Source of the DNA: Acanthaster planci
Taxonomy: Eukaryota; Echinodermata; Asteroidea; Valvatida; Acanthasteridae
Reading direction: 5' to 3'
Length of the DNA stretch: 64,000 nt
Assembly: GCF_001949145.1 (NCBI RefSeq)
Contig: NW_019091387.1
Coordinates: 155,207-219,206, forward strand
Shown here in pieces: positions 50,001 through 62,000 of this stretch. A program made the translations under genes and the position numbers. A model generated the notes under the pieces. That model worked only from the letters and a program-made list of their open reading frames with translations. It did no database searches and was not told the origin of the DNA. Within the stretch, counting starts at the first letter, position 1. The number at the start of each line of letters is the position of its first letter.

Positions 50001-53000
50001 TTGCAATGTTGGACTCACATGAAATTATTCAATTCAAAAAAACACATACAATTACACTTAGAAAAACTACATACACATGAATTAAAAACACCTGTTTCAT
50101 AAACTCACAGAGCCAATGGTATATAAACTGCGTGTACTTCTTAAACAATATATATTTATCCATTCATATTTTATACATTAAAAGTTCCAATTGTTGAAAG
50201 ACCACATGGCTGATGGCATAAAATTCTCTCCCAAGTGGTTGGTTTTTGCACCACTTAATCTATGTATGATGTTCATATTTAAGCAGTAATTTTGCTTTCG
50301 ACCTTCTCTAGTCCGAATCTGGATTGAGGAACGTCTAAGAACTGGGCTGTGCCGTGACTAATCTTGTTGAAACTACGTACATATGTACAGACGTCCACTA
50401 CGATACGGCATTTTCTTTCATGGTTGTATACATCAATAGTTCAAGGGGCAAGGGAGGAACATGAGGAATCTTGCATCTAATTGATATTTTACATACTTTT
50501 AGACTTGAATTCCAGACTCAGACTTTGCCCGCCTTTTGAGAATGTGATACCTCAAAATGACACTCTTCATGCATGGTACCGACTTACACCAAAGTGTGCA
50601 CACACGTACTTGTTCTGTAGTTGTGGGGACTAGACACATATTCATGTGTGCACATGCTGTTGGGACCAATAAAAAAAATTCAATCTACACTTTTTTCAGC
50701 AGAGAGAAGTCTACTCCCAAAGGATTTCTGGGTTGAGCCAAACTCTATCTTTATCACTAGTGTGGGGGAACACTTGCGTGCAGAGGTTGTAAGTGGTAAA
50801 ACATGGTGTTTTGAAGTGGATCCATTCGGTGAAACAAAACAAATTCCCTATTTTGCTTTACCTGTTCTTTGAGTGTTCCGTCTGTTTGGAATGGCTTCTG
50901 GGGAACAAACATGACGTCGTCGGGCGTCAGGCCCTTATCCACTGCCACGGTGCCGGCAAACGTCCGGAAGAGGCCGCGCAGGACTCGCAGGATGGACGTC
51001 TTGCCGCTGCCAGTCGGTCCCGAGATCAGGAGGTTGTAGCCCACTCGGATCTCAAGAGAGAGGTCTGCGGGTGGGAGCGCGGAGATTCAGACCATGAGAA
51101 GTGTCTCAAGCAGAACTAGTAACTTTTGTAGCTGAAATTTGAGTTTTCACAGGTTATCAGTCTTTGAAATTTCACAAAGTGCTTTGGCATTTTGAAAAAT
51201 GTAGATGATCAACCTCTTGCTGCCGGGGTTTCTGGTACCGGACATGTACTCTTTATATGCATGGCCGGGGTCTCCAAAATCCGACATAGGGAACTGGGCC
51301 TTGTAACAAAAGACCATACTCGTAACAAAAGACCAGGCTACTGGGCATTACCAACATTTTTTCAATCTCAATAGTGGTGATAATCCAGCCTTGCTTTGAA
51401 ACAGTATACCAAGGTTTGGGGCATTCAGTGCAAGCGGATTACCACCGGAGACAAAAGCCCTCCACCACCGCAGCGATGAGCCACACAGCACCGCTGCACG
51501 CTAATCTGGCCCCTATTGAAAAGAGGTCAGCAGCGCACTATGCAAGGTTCGAGAACTAAAGACAATTACATAACACCGCACAATCTGGGTTCTTTTTACA
51601 AGGCTGCAGGCCTGGATGAAATACTCAGGTATTTTGTCTGTCAGATTAGAGTAGCCACCAGACAGTCATTCATGTGGGTGTAAATGTCCATTAATTGAAA
51701 TGATGAATTTTTGAAGAATTTTGAAAACTGAAAATCTTGAAAATGTCCCGTATGTGTGCACTGGCTTTTTCAAACCACTTTTTCAAAGCAACAAGTGGTT
51801 AAAGGGCAACTCCAGACGAAATTGGATGCAAAGTCACACTGCTATCAACCTCATTATTAATCTTAATTCAAAAACTAAGAGAAGCTGAAGAGAAGTGGAC
51901 TTAAAGGTAACTATACTACTTGTGTTTTTCTGAATACTGATAACCTTCCCTGTTCAAAAAGTACCCATGATAATGAGGTAACAGAGAGAACAAATTTCCA
52001 CTTTTACACAGAAATGTCCTAAAGGAAAGATTTTAATGGTGACACAAAATTTTTACTTTTATTTTAACTCATTATGCTCCTGTGTCAACGCGTTTAAGAT
52101 TAGCTAATTTCTAGCATGGTTTGATATTTATGCATTGTATTGTTTAAGTCTTTGGCCCAGTCAGAACTACATCTAGAGCTGAGACTAGGCCTTCTCCTGT
52201 GGCAAATACACAAGACACATGCCGATTGCAGCGGTAGTCATGGCTCCAGAAGTCATTTTCAGACTTTTCTCTGACAGATAGGACTAACCGTTATGACCGC
52301 ACAACGAGGAGATGAGGGCCCAATTTCAAGGTGCTGCTTACCGCAAGCAAAAAATCAGCGCTTACTGTAGCAGCAAATTCTGTGCTTACGGCGAACGTAT
52401 TTCACGGGTTAGCGAGGAATTTTGGCTCGTGCGCATGCATATATCCCGTAACTGAGGATAATGTGCTTAAAGGGTTAGCACGGAATTTTTCTGCTTACAC
52501 AGTTGGCGCAGAATGGAGATCGTAAGCGCGGAATTCAGCGGTAAGCAGCACCATGAAATTGGGCCTAGGTTTGAAGTGAGAACGGATCCCCAACCAGAGA
52601 GCCCCAGCATCCGACCTCCTCACCTTTGATGAGGACTTCTTTGCCATCGGGCGTGGCCACCGACACCTGGTCCAGCTTGTAGGCCACACGGTCACCCGGG
52701 GTCGACACCTCACTCCCGCTCTCATCCCCCGAGTCTTGCAGCTCGTGCCAAGTCCTTTCCTTGGTGTCGCCAAGCAAGCCTTGGCGGTCTGGCACCTGGA
52801 CTGACCTGTACTTGATCCTAGTGATCAAGCCCCCGGCTCCTGACCTATCTCTGTCTTGATGTTGCTGGGTGTCACCGTCTGACAGCATTTTTAGTGATTC
52901 TATTAATTCACCAATTCTGAAATCAAGTTTAACATTTTTTTCAACTGCAAGTGAAAAAATAACCATGCTCAAAACTTTGATGCATGAATGCACAATACAT

Positions 53001-56000
53001 TTTCAGATTCATTTTAAATTTTTGGCTTAAATGTTCTCTCCTTTACGTCTTGAAATCAAGCTCTTCCTGCTGACTATTTCCCAAACAATTCTGACTCAGC
53101 AAACAAATATCCAAAGAAACAGTCACATACAAGGAATATATAAACACCTTTCATATTGTGAAAATGGTGCATTTCGATAAACATGGTCATTCCTTCTTTT
53201 TAGTGACCTGATTTCAAAGAGCAGGTTTAGGAGAAACTCTTTCTCAGCAAAGTCAGTTGCTGAGCAAAAACAAGCAAAGCACCAATCACTAGCAATATAT
53301 AAAGTGACTTTTCGGTTGGTAACCTGTTTTGTGTTAAGCAAAGATTTTCAGTGCTCAGCAAAACTTGTTACCTCTAAGACACAGTCCATACCTACTAAAA
53401 CCGAACACTTGGAAAACAGAACACAAATGCTGTGTCATGTCACTCATTAATGATATTTGTTTACAACACCGATTCACTCCTGATCATTGATACATAATTA
53501 GTAATAAACACAGTCAGGAACCAGACAGCAAAACCGACATAGATCCCAAAGGGTTTTTTAGGGACTGGACAAGCAGCTGCACCAGAGTGATGGTGCCATT
53601 GGAATATACACAGCAGCCACTGGGTGAGTGCATCGAGGCATGCATCACTGAGTCATTGTCCCTGTGCTGCAATGATTTCACACTCTATCCCACAGAGTAC
53701 ATGTACTGCAGTTCGTTAATGCTTCCCCGTTCTTCNNNNNNNNNNNNNNNNNNNNNNNNNNNNNNNNNNNNNNNNNNNNNNNNNNNNNNNNNNNNNNNNN
53801 NNNNNNNNNNNNNNNNNNNNNNNNNNNNNNNNNNNNNNNNNNNNNNNNNNNNNNNNNNNNNNNNNNNNNNNNNNNNNNNNNNNNNNNNNNNNNNNNNNNN
53901 NNNNNNNNNNNNNNNNNNNNNNNNNNNNNNNNNNNNNNNNNNNNNNNNNNNNNNNNNNNNNNNNNNNNNNNNNNNNNNNNNNNNNNNNNNNNNNNNNNNN
54001 NNNNNNNNNNNNNNNNNNNNNNNNNNNNNNNNNNNNNNNNNNNNNNNNNNNNNNNNNNNNNNNNNNNNNNNNNNNNNNNNNNNNNNNNNNNNNNNNNNNN
54101 NNNNNNNNNNNNNNNNNNNNNNNNNNNNNNNNNNNNNNNNNNNNNNNNNNNNNNNNNNNNNNNNNNNNNNNNNNNNNNNNNNNNNNNNNNNNNNNNNNNN
54201 NNNNNNNNNNNNNNNNNNNNNNNNNNNNNNNNNNNNNNNNNNNNNNNNNNNNNNNNNNNNNNNNNNNNNNNNNNNNNNNTGTTTGTTGGGCAAAAGTCAC
54301 AGTGTCCAGCATACAGCGGGCATGATCGTTATCAAATTTTTGGCTTTCCTCCAAACATCAGAATGTTCTGGCTTAGGTCTTTGAAAAGTCACAAACTGGA
54401 AGGGTTCTTGAAATAGAGGAATGGTTCTGATTAAATCAGTACAGCTGGTAGGCATGTTAGAACCTAGTGTTTCTACGTATATAAGAGCAATTTCAAATAA
54501 ATGCTCATCAGCTCGTATCTTTCAAAGAAGAGAATGTCCATGGAAAGACATGGATATAAAAAGTTTCAACATGAGACAGGTTTGGCCGATTATATGTTAA
54601 CTGTAACCGACAGTTCATAACGACATTAATTTCACACCTGTTACTGAAATGGGCTACAACACCATCTACATCTTTAAATGAAAATACTTAGTTCCTGGGA
54701 TACTTGGGATAGAACAACATATGTCACCCGACCACCAAAACTGGGTCACAAGTTGCCAGGGCCACTTTTGAGTTGCCCTCCTTAAAGAAAATCATTTGCT
54801 AAAAAAAGCAATAGAAAATGCAGAGTTGGTGATTTTGGAACGTGTGACAGACTATTAAGAACCGAAATGCCCATAAGATTCATTTTGTGGGATCTGAGCA
54901 CATTAACACCTGAAATCAGCATTGTGTGTGTTTGTGCAAGCATGGTGGACCTACTGTGGACCTCCGAACAAAACAAGTCCACATGCTGTAGGATAAGGAG
55001 ACATTGTGAGGACTCACACATGTCCACACAGTGCTCTCCCCTCTTTGATAAATAGCTTCAGAGGCATTTGGGGGTCAGGGTTATCAGCAGCAAAATGAAG
55101 AAGTACCATCCAGGAAATCATAAAGAAACCATAAATCCAGCTCAAAGGATACATTACAAAAGGAGGAAAAAGACTAATTTTCCTCAAGTTTTCTTCATCC
55201 GAGGAAAGCAACAGAATGTCTACATGTACACCATATAATTATGTGAAACAAGTAATGTGTGTGTGTGTGGTTTCAGATACTTACCTGTGAGAGTAGCCTG
55301 CTATCTCTGTGACTTTATTACTCAAATCAATCAACTGGGAGAAGCAGTGGATCAGGTACATACAAACGAAGGAGTTCTGTGATAGAGAGGAGAAAACAAA
55401 ATAGGTGTACATTTCACAATAACCACTTGATGAGCTTTGTGCAAAATATGAAACCAAAAAACAAGTCCTGTAAAAAAAAACTTGGCTACACCTCACGAAA
55501 ACAATTTCATGCAGAAGGTGAAATTAAGGTTGGATTTTGGACACCTCCAAACCTTGTATCATTTGCTCGAGTTGTTCAATTTGCTCAAATGAAGGAGACA
55601 AAATAAAAGTCCAGATTCTGACCGAAATCCAGTGTTACATGCAGTGTCTATTGAATTTACTAAGTAATGCATACACCAAGCATTTCACACTCTGCACATG
55701 ACAGCCCATACGAACACAATACACTGCTGATCAAAACCTCAGTGGCATAGCGCATGGCATGAAGAGAGGACATTTTCCTCTTCGTCCCCGATATTTTCTG
55801 ACAAGTGCCCTTTTTTTGTGACTGCTTACCGACATTGCGGAAACGTCAGTGAATGTGTCAAGAGCACCATCTAGTGTTCAATGAATGCCACGCTGAATAG
55901 CGTCACCATAATAACAGCCAGTTGTAAATATACTGGTGCATGGTGACAGATGACAATCACTCTGGAAAGCTGTTGGTGATAGCCTGACTTGGCGATAACG

Positions 56001-59000
56001 TGTCCTGGTGTCAACTCTCGACATTCAGGCTAGTCTGGATTCCTCATGTTGGCCTCTTACCTTGCTGATAAGGCTATAGAGCTCGTCGGAATCCAGTTTA
56101 TCGTAGGCCCCGGCAAATATCGGCACAGCTATGGCCACGTAGCTGAGGATGCTACCGATGTAATCAAACAAGTTCATCGACACTGTCAAGGAGAACCAGA
56201 ACAAAATACTGATCACTGTTTTCAAAACTTTCAGAATTTGGCAACATGTAAAGGGTTGACATTGGCCAGTGTGATTTGGGAATGAGACATTATGTTCATT
56301 GTGCTGGGCTATATGGCGCCCTCAAGCAAATATGCACACAGATGATAGCCAAGCATTCTAAGTGGTCATGATAAACAAATGTTAGTACAAAACCGCTTAG
56401 TTTCACATAGCGTGGTAAATACACATGGTGTCTATTGAATAAAGTCACTCGGGCATGATGGCACGAGTGGCCAACCCAAGCATTCTGACCACAAGGCCCC
56501 AGTCTAATTCTTGCCTTGAAATCAACTCGACTTGTGTCCTGTTCTCCGTGTTAGTTTCTGGCTCCTTGGTGCCATATACCAGTAGTATGCCAAGCACTAC
56601 AACTGCATACGTACAGTGGAGCGCCGCTATAACAAACACGACGGGGTCCACGCTAAAAGTTGGGTACAGCGGTCGTTCGCTATAGCAAAATTAACTGTCG
56701 AATGTTTCGTTGCCATGTTGAATAGCGCCCTCTCGTCTAACTGAAGTGCACCCTCTTGTGATGCCATGATTCCCTGTTTTCGTGATGTTTTGCCATTGCA
56801 TTCACATTTGAGGTTTCTGGAAATGTATAGGTAAATTATTTTTTTGTATTAAATCTTGAGTTACAAAATTGATATTTAGTTTATCCCAGAAGTCGTGAAG
56901 CTACCGCTCCGGATCCATCTCTGATGCATGCTATGCCGAATCTCAGTTGATTTGCAACTCCATAATGTTTAGTAGGTTTTGTGCACAAAATATTGGGAGC
57001 CAAGGATGATGTTCGGTACAGCCAAATGTTTGGTATAGCGGTGTTCGGTACAGCGACGTTCCACTGTACTACGAGTGCCTTCAATGTATGCTGATGCACT
57101 ACTGAAAGCTCCCTACAACTGACCAACTGCAAAATTGCAAGAGGGTCAAAGAGCGAGCGACCCTACCCTGCAGCCAGAAGTCAAAGTTGATGAGGTTGGA
57201 CTGCGTGTCGATGAGACGTTTCAACTTCTTGTTGGTCTTCTCCCTCTCGACGTGACTGGCCACGTAGAAGGCCGCTGCCTCCGCGTTGGAGCGGATCTGC
57301 ACATGCTTGAACCTAGCCGAAGGAGCAGACCGAACAGATATTGATCCGAGGGATAATGATCAAGAGTTAAATGGGCCTCAGTGAGTTGAAATGAGCACAG
57401 TCACACTGGCCACAATTGTTGAGTTATCACACCAGTTCTTGTCTTGTAGATGAGGCCCCTTGAGAAAATCACAAGGTTAACAGAAGTCTTAGACCTCCAG
57501 TCTGAATTCAAGTCACAAGTTACGCAAATGAACTGCAAAGATGCAAAGACTGAGCCATTGGTTTTCTGTCCATTAACCACTTCGCTACGGAGGACTGCAA
57601 CTACGGCACCGTTGTGTGATGATTAGTGCATACCACACATACAGTCTATTCACCATGCAGCTGCTGGTTCAATGGGGCCTGCTGCTGGACAAAGCCCTCC
57701 ATTCAGGGCATACCACAGCCCAGCAGTCACGGTCAAAAGAAGGGGTTAAAGAATTTTGGAGGGCTCAGGGTGGTTCCACTAAAACAATGAGACACAATTT
57801 TGTGAGTGTTGTGCAGAACTAGCTTGATTCCAAACAGATCCTTGCAGACTGACCTCACCAATGATGTCTCTATGCTCACCTGTACGCGCCCTCCAGCTTC
57901 TCTTGTCTGTACGTCCGCTCGACCACAGGAGCCATCAGGAAGGTGTTGATGATTGTCCCGACAATGAAGTACAGATAGATGCTGATGGGTCCTATGTACC
58001 CTGTGCTGTAAGCAATGGACAGAAAGAGATGTGAATTAATGGCCAACTGTACTATTGACAACGTTGAGCGCCCTCATATGATGCACCCTTGCATATTTAA
58101 CAAAGAGCCAGGATGGCCATCACTGCCCATGGTGCCAAGCTCCGGTGCAGATATACACTTTTGTCTGCTAATTTTATGCAACAATAATGAAGAAGCTAGA
58201 AGGTCCATCTTGAAGATTTTTTTCATTTACAATTTTTACAATTAGTGCATCTTTGCGATTCACGTCATCTTATTTCAATTACAACCTTCCTTTGTGCTAA
58301 GTTCACTGTTTTTGAGAATGTTAGGTTTTTTATTTTAACCTTGGAACCAATTCCACCTTCTCAAAGGATGCCTCTACATGTATTTCTACAAAGCGGCTTG
58401 TCAGAAATAGAAAGACATAAACCACTAATCGATGCATCAACTCATTAACTGAGTAATAGGATAATACCTACGGGCGTCACACATACATGGCCCCGTCTAC
58501 CCCGAGGATCTTCAGTAATAAATTAAAATGCCTCCCCCCTGCCCCGTTTTTCAGGCATGGAGGCCATCTGGTTCATAAGCATTGCTACAAAGCCCACTGA
58601 TGGACGTTTCTCATATTTCCCCTCATCTACCAATCCCACCTGTTGAAACAAATACAATGTTGGCTTTATGAGTTTACTTGTGGAACCACATCCAGCAGTG
58701 AGTAAACCACCATTGACAGAAGAGGTTAAAAAAAGTTGATTTTTTGTTCCCTTTAAAAACACGATGTTATCAAATCTGATAATAGCATGCATCGAACTTT
58801 GCCTGAACATGAACTTCTGCAAAGTTGAAAATTTGCTTACAAGATAACTGGGTATTAAATTGACTTTTTAACTCGTGACTATCAGGTATGCATTGTTGTT
58901 GTTTTGACAACTTCACAATGAATAAATAATTTTTTTTTAGGGGAGGATGCCTTTATCCATATTGCGCAGTTTTAGTGAAGTTTAGTAAACACTTAACTCG

Positions 59001-62000
59001 TTAAATTCGCCTACTCATGTTGCAAGAAATTCTAATTTTAATGCAGTTTGTCGGACAATCACCCCTCATTTTGACTGATAATGGTTAATCATTCATCTAA
59101 GTCAATATACGTAGATCATCTTCAGACAAGTTCAAATAAAATCACGTATCAGCCACACTCAGACTCTATTACATTTAATAGACAGAATCTCTCTCTCTTT
59201 TCTCTTTAGGTGTCTTTGGCAAGTACAGGTCAGGTTTTCCCTGTAATACACCTTTGCTTGGACCATGTTTCATTGTCAGCAGAAAAGTCCACAGAACCAG
59301 AAACTCATCAGATAATCTGAATAACAATTGCATGTATTTTTAGCTTGATAACTGGGATACTGGGATATCTGGGCTTTGCAGCAATGACGGCAACAAAATA
59401 TGACTTTCCAGAACTTCTAATATATAACAAGGTATTTATTTTGCTCTATTGTTATGACAACGGGCAAGGTGCTGAACAAGTTGTTAACCTGAATGACTAA
59501 GCCTTTACAATTCAGAAATTTTTTTGGGGGGGGGGCAAAAATCTTGACATCCAGAAAAAAACCTGCAAAATCACATCCCTGAAATCCGATTCAAGCCAAG
59601 GCAATGGACTAAGGACTGGATGGTGGGGCGAGGGGAATGGCGGGGGGAGGGGGGGAACTTACGCAGCCCAGGCACTGTAGCTGTAGAACGTGATGGTGAA
59701 CGGCGAAACGATCAGTAGAGGAACGATGCTACTAAACTGGTTACACAACCTCTCAACATCTTGAGTGATACGTTGGTCCCTGGAAGAACACAAAAGTAAC
59801 TTGTAAACGACAAAATCTTGAAAATCCCCCCTAAGAGAAAATAAATAGGCATGATTCACAATAGAACGTGGCATCGAGAATTTATGACAGAAATGCCACT
59901 TTTCTGAACCAATTAACCCTAACCATCCCCAACCACACAGAATTAAACAGTAGTAAAGTGTTTAATTCTGTGGGGATAGGTCTGGTAGGCCCATAACTAC
60001 TGGCTTTTGCATTGGGTTTGGCATACCTCTGTGCACAAAGTTCAAGTCCCATATGGGTGTTTAACTTTGTGTGAATTGGGAAGGTTAGGGCCAGCAACCC
60101 TTAGGAGGTTAGGGTTAAAGGTGTTAAAAACGTTAAAATCCATGCGCAACTTCAATGAAGTATGCGCTCATGAACTCGGCTGTTCAACTTTTGGATGCAT
60201 GTGGAATTCTGTCAAAAAAAAAAAGCAACGAGGAACACGGAGCAGGCTTTTTCAAGAATGCGTCACACTTCAGAAGCGAAGATTTCCAAACAGGAGAATG
60301 ATCTTACGGATTATCAATGTTGTCTATCTTCAGCACGTTGAGCTGGTAGAAATGGAAGTTTTTGAAGTACAGTTTGTGGATGAACAGAGACAAGGCCTCC
60401 CGCCAGTGGATGTACAGCATCTTGCTGATGTAGGTTCGAGCACTCAAAATCTGCAACGTCAGAAAAACGAGCAACGTCTCCAAGCCAAGTGTTCAGAAAA
60501 GGCTACTTTCTACTGGATGCTGACATCGGATGGGATCGGGGAATGGATCAGATCTGTACGGCATAGGGTGCACAAGCTTAGTACATGACAGGAATCACTG
60601 AGGGGTTGTGGGGGCCTACCTGAATCCTCAACCTCCAGCGATGGATGCAACAATGAACGGGACCCCTCTGTGCTATACACACATGAATCAGTTCAGGAAT
60701 GAAGTGTGCCAGTCAAATCAGGGCACAATTTCATAAAGCTGTTTAACAGTTACATTTAGCAAAACGATCTTGCTTACCATGCTTACAGCACGCATGGCAG
60801 AAAAATTTGCTAACCATTTGGGTGGCTTACGTTTGGCAAACTTGCCACTTTTGCTCACTTTCTGACCTCCACACGTGCGCAGTGAACGAGAGAAAACTTT
60901 TTCCATTCAGAAGAGGGTGCAGTTTGCACACGTCTTTGTGTAGACTTCGTATCAAATGCTTTCAAAGATTCCAGCAATGCCCAGTATAGCTAGCTGTGGT
61001 CAGTTAAGGTCAGAAAAATTGATAAGGGTCAAAAAATACTTCTGGTTTCAGTTTCCCGACCAACCGTAACTTTTCGGCGCGATCCTACTCAGCAGGACAG
61101 CACTCTTCCTTGCGACAAAAGTTACCTGACCAGAACTCTCCGATAATTTGTGAACTTTCTGCCTTACCAGTGCAATGAGACAGATGTAGAGCATGGACTT
61201 CCATGTTGTCTCAATGAAGCCCCCTAAGTTCTTAACTGGTAGAACTTTGTTGTACTCACTCGGGATCAGCCCGACGTAGTAGATGGCAACTTCGGCTGAG
61301 AAAGCAACAAAACAAGGCTGTTCATGTGGCTTGTATGCAACACGTCATAAAATATTTACATTTCATGAGCGAGTTGTTGCCACTGTTACTGGAGCTGAAG
61401 AATGTGTTTGAAATCAAACATCAAAGTCTGAATCTTAACTCCCTCAGTAATTGTTTTATTCGTAGAAAAAAAAATCCAAGATACCACAATGAGTAATTCT
61501 ACAGAACCAATCATGTCCCATGTAATGCAATGGTGTCAGGGCTCAGTCCCAAGTCCATCAAAATCAAACAGAAACTAAGGCGCTAGACTGGATGGGTTTT
61601 CAATTTCAGACAGGCATATTGAACATTAATTTTTCTGTAGCAGCCCAGCCCCCGGCCAATTGCTCACGTTTCAAATCCCAAACTGTACAAATCCAGAACT
61701 CTGTTTCTAAGGCTGTGTCCCAATTACTTTGCTGCAGCTAGAAATTATGTATGAGTCTACAGTTGTGGTCGCAGCCAGTTCCCATAGAATTGTGTAATTG
61801 CAAGCCATAGCCAAGTGATTCAGACACAGCCTGAGAGGAAAAAAAAAATCTGTGTACATGTACAAAGTATGTATGTAAAAAGTCAGCATACAAATATACA
61901 ATGTATGCTGACTTACAAAATCTTCTGCACAAGCTTGCAACTAGGCAGTCAGAAAGAGAGGGAACTTCTGGCATAATAGATATCGGTGACGAGTTATTGC

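Noticed and set aside
53587-54384. Open frames of 202-265 codons
   Set aside because: They span the second N run and have no real coding content.
60007-60588. 193-codon plus-strand open frame
   Set aside because: It lies antisense over ABCD4 exon 4, which has clear family motifs on the minus strand.
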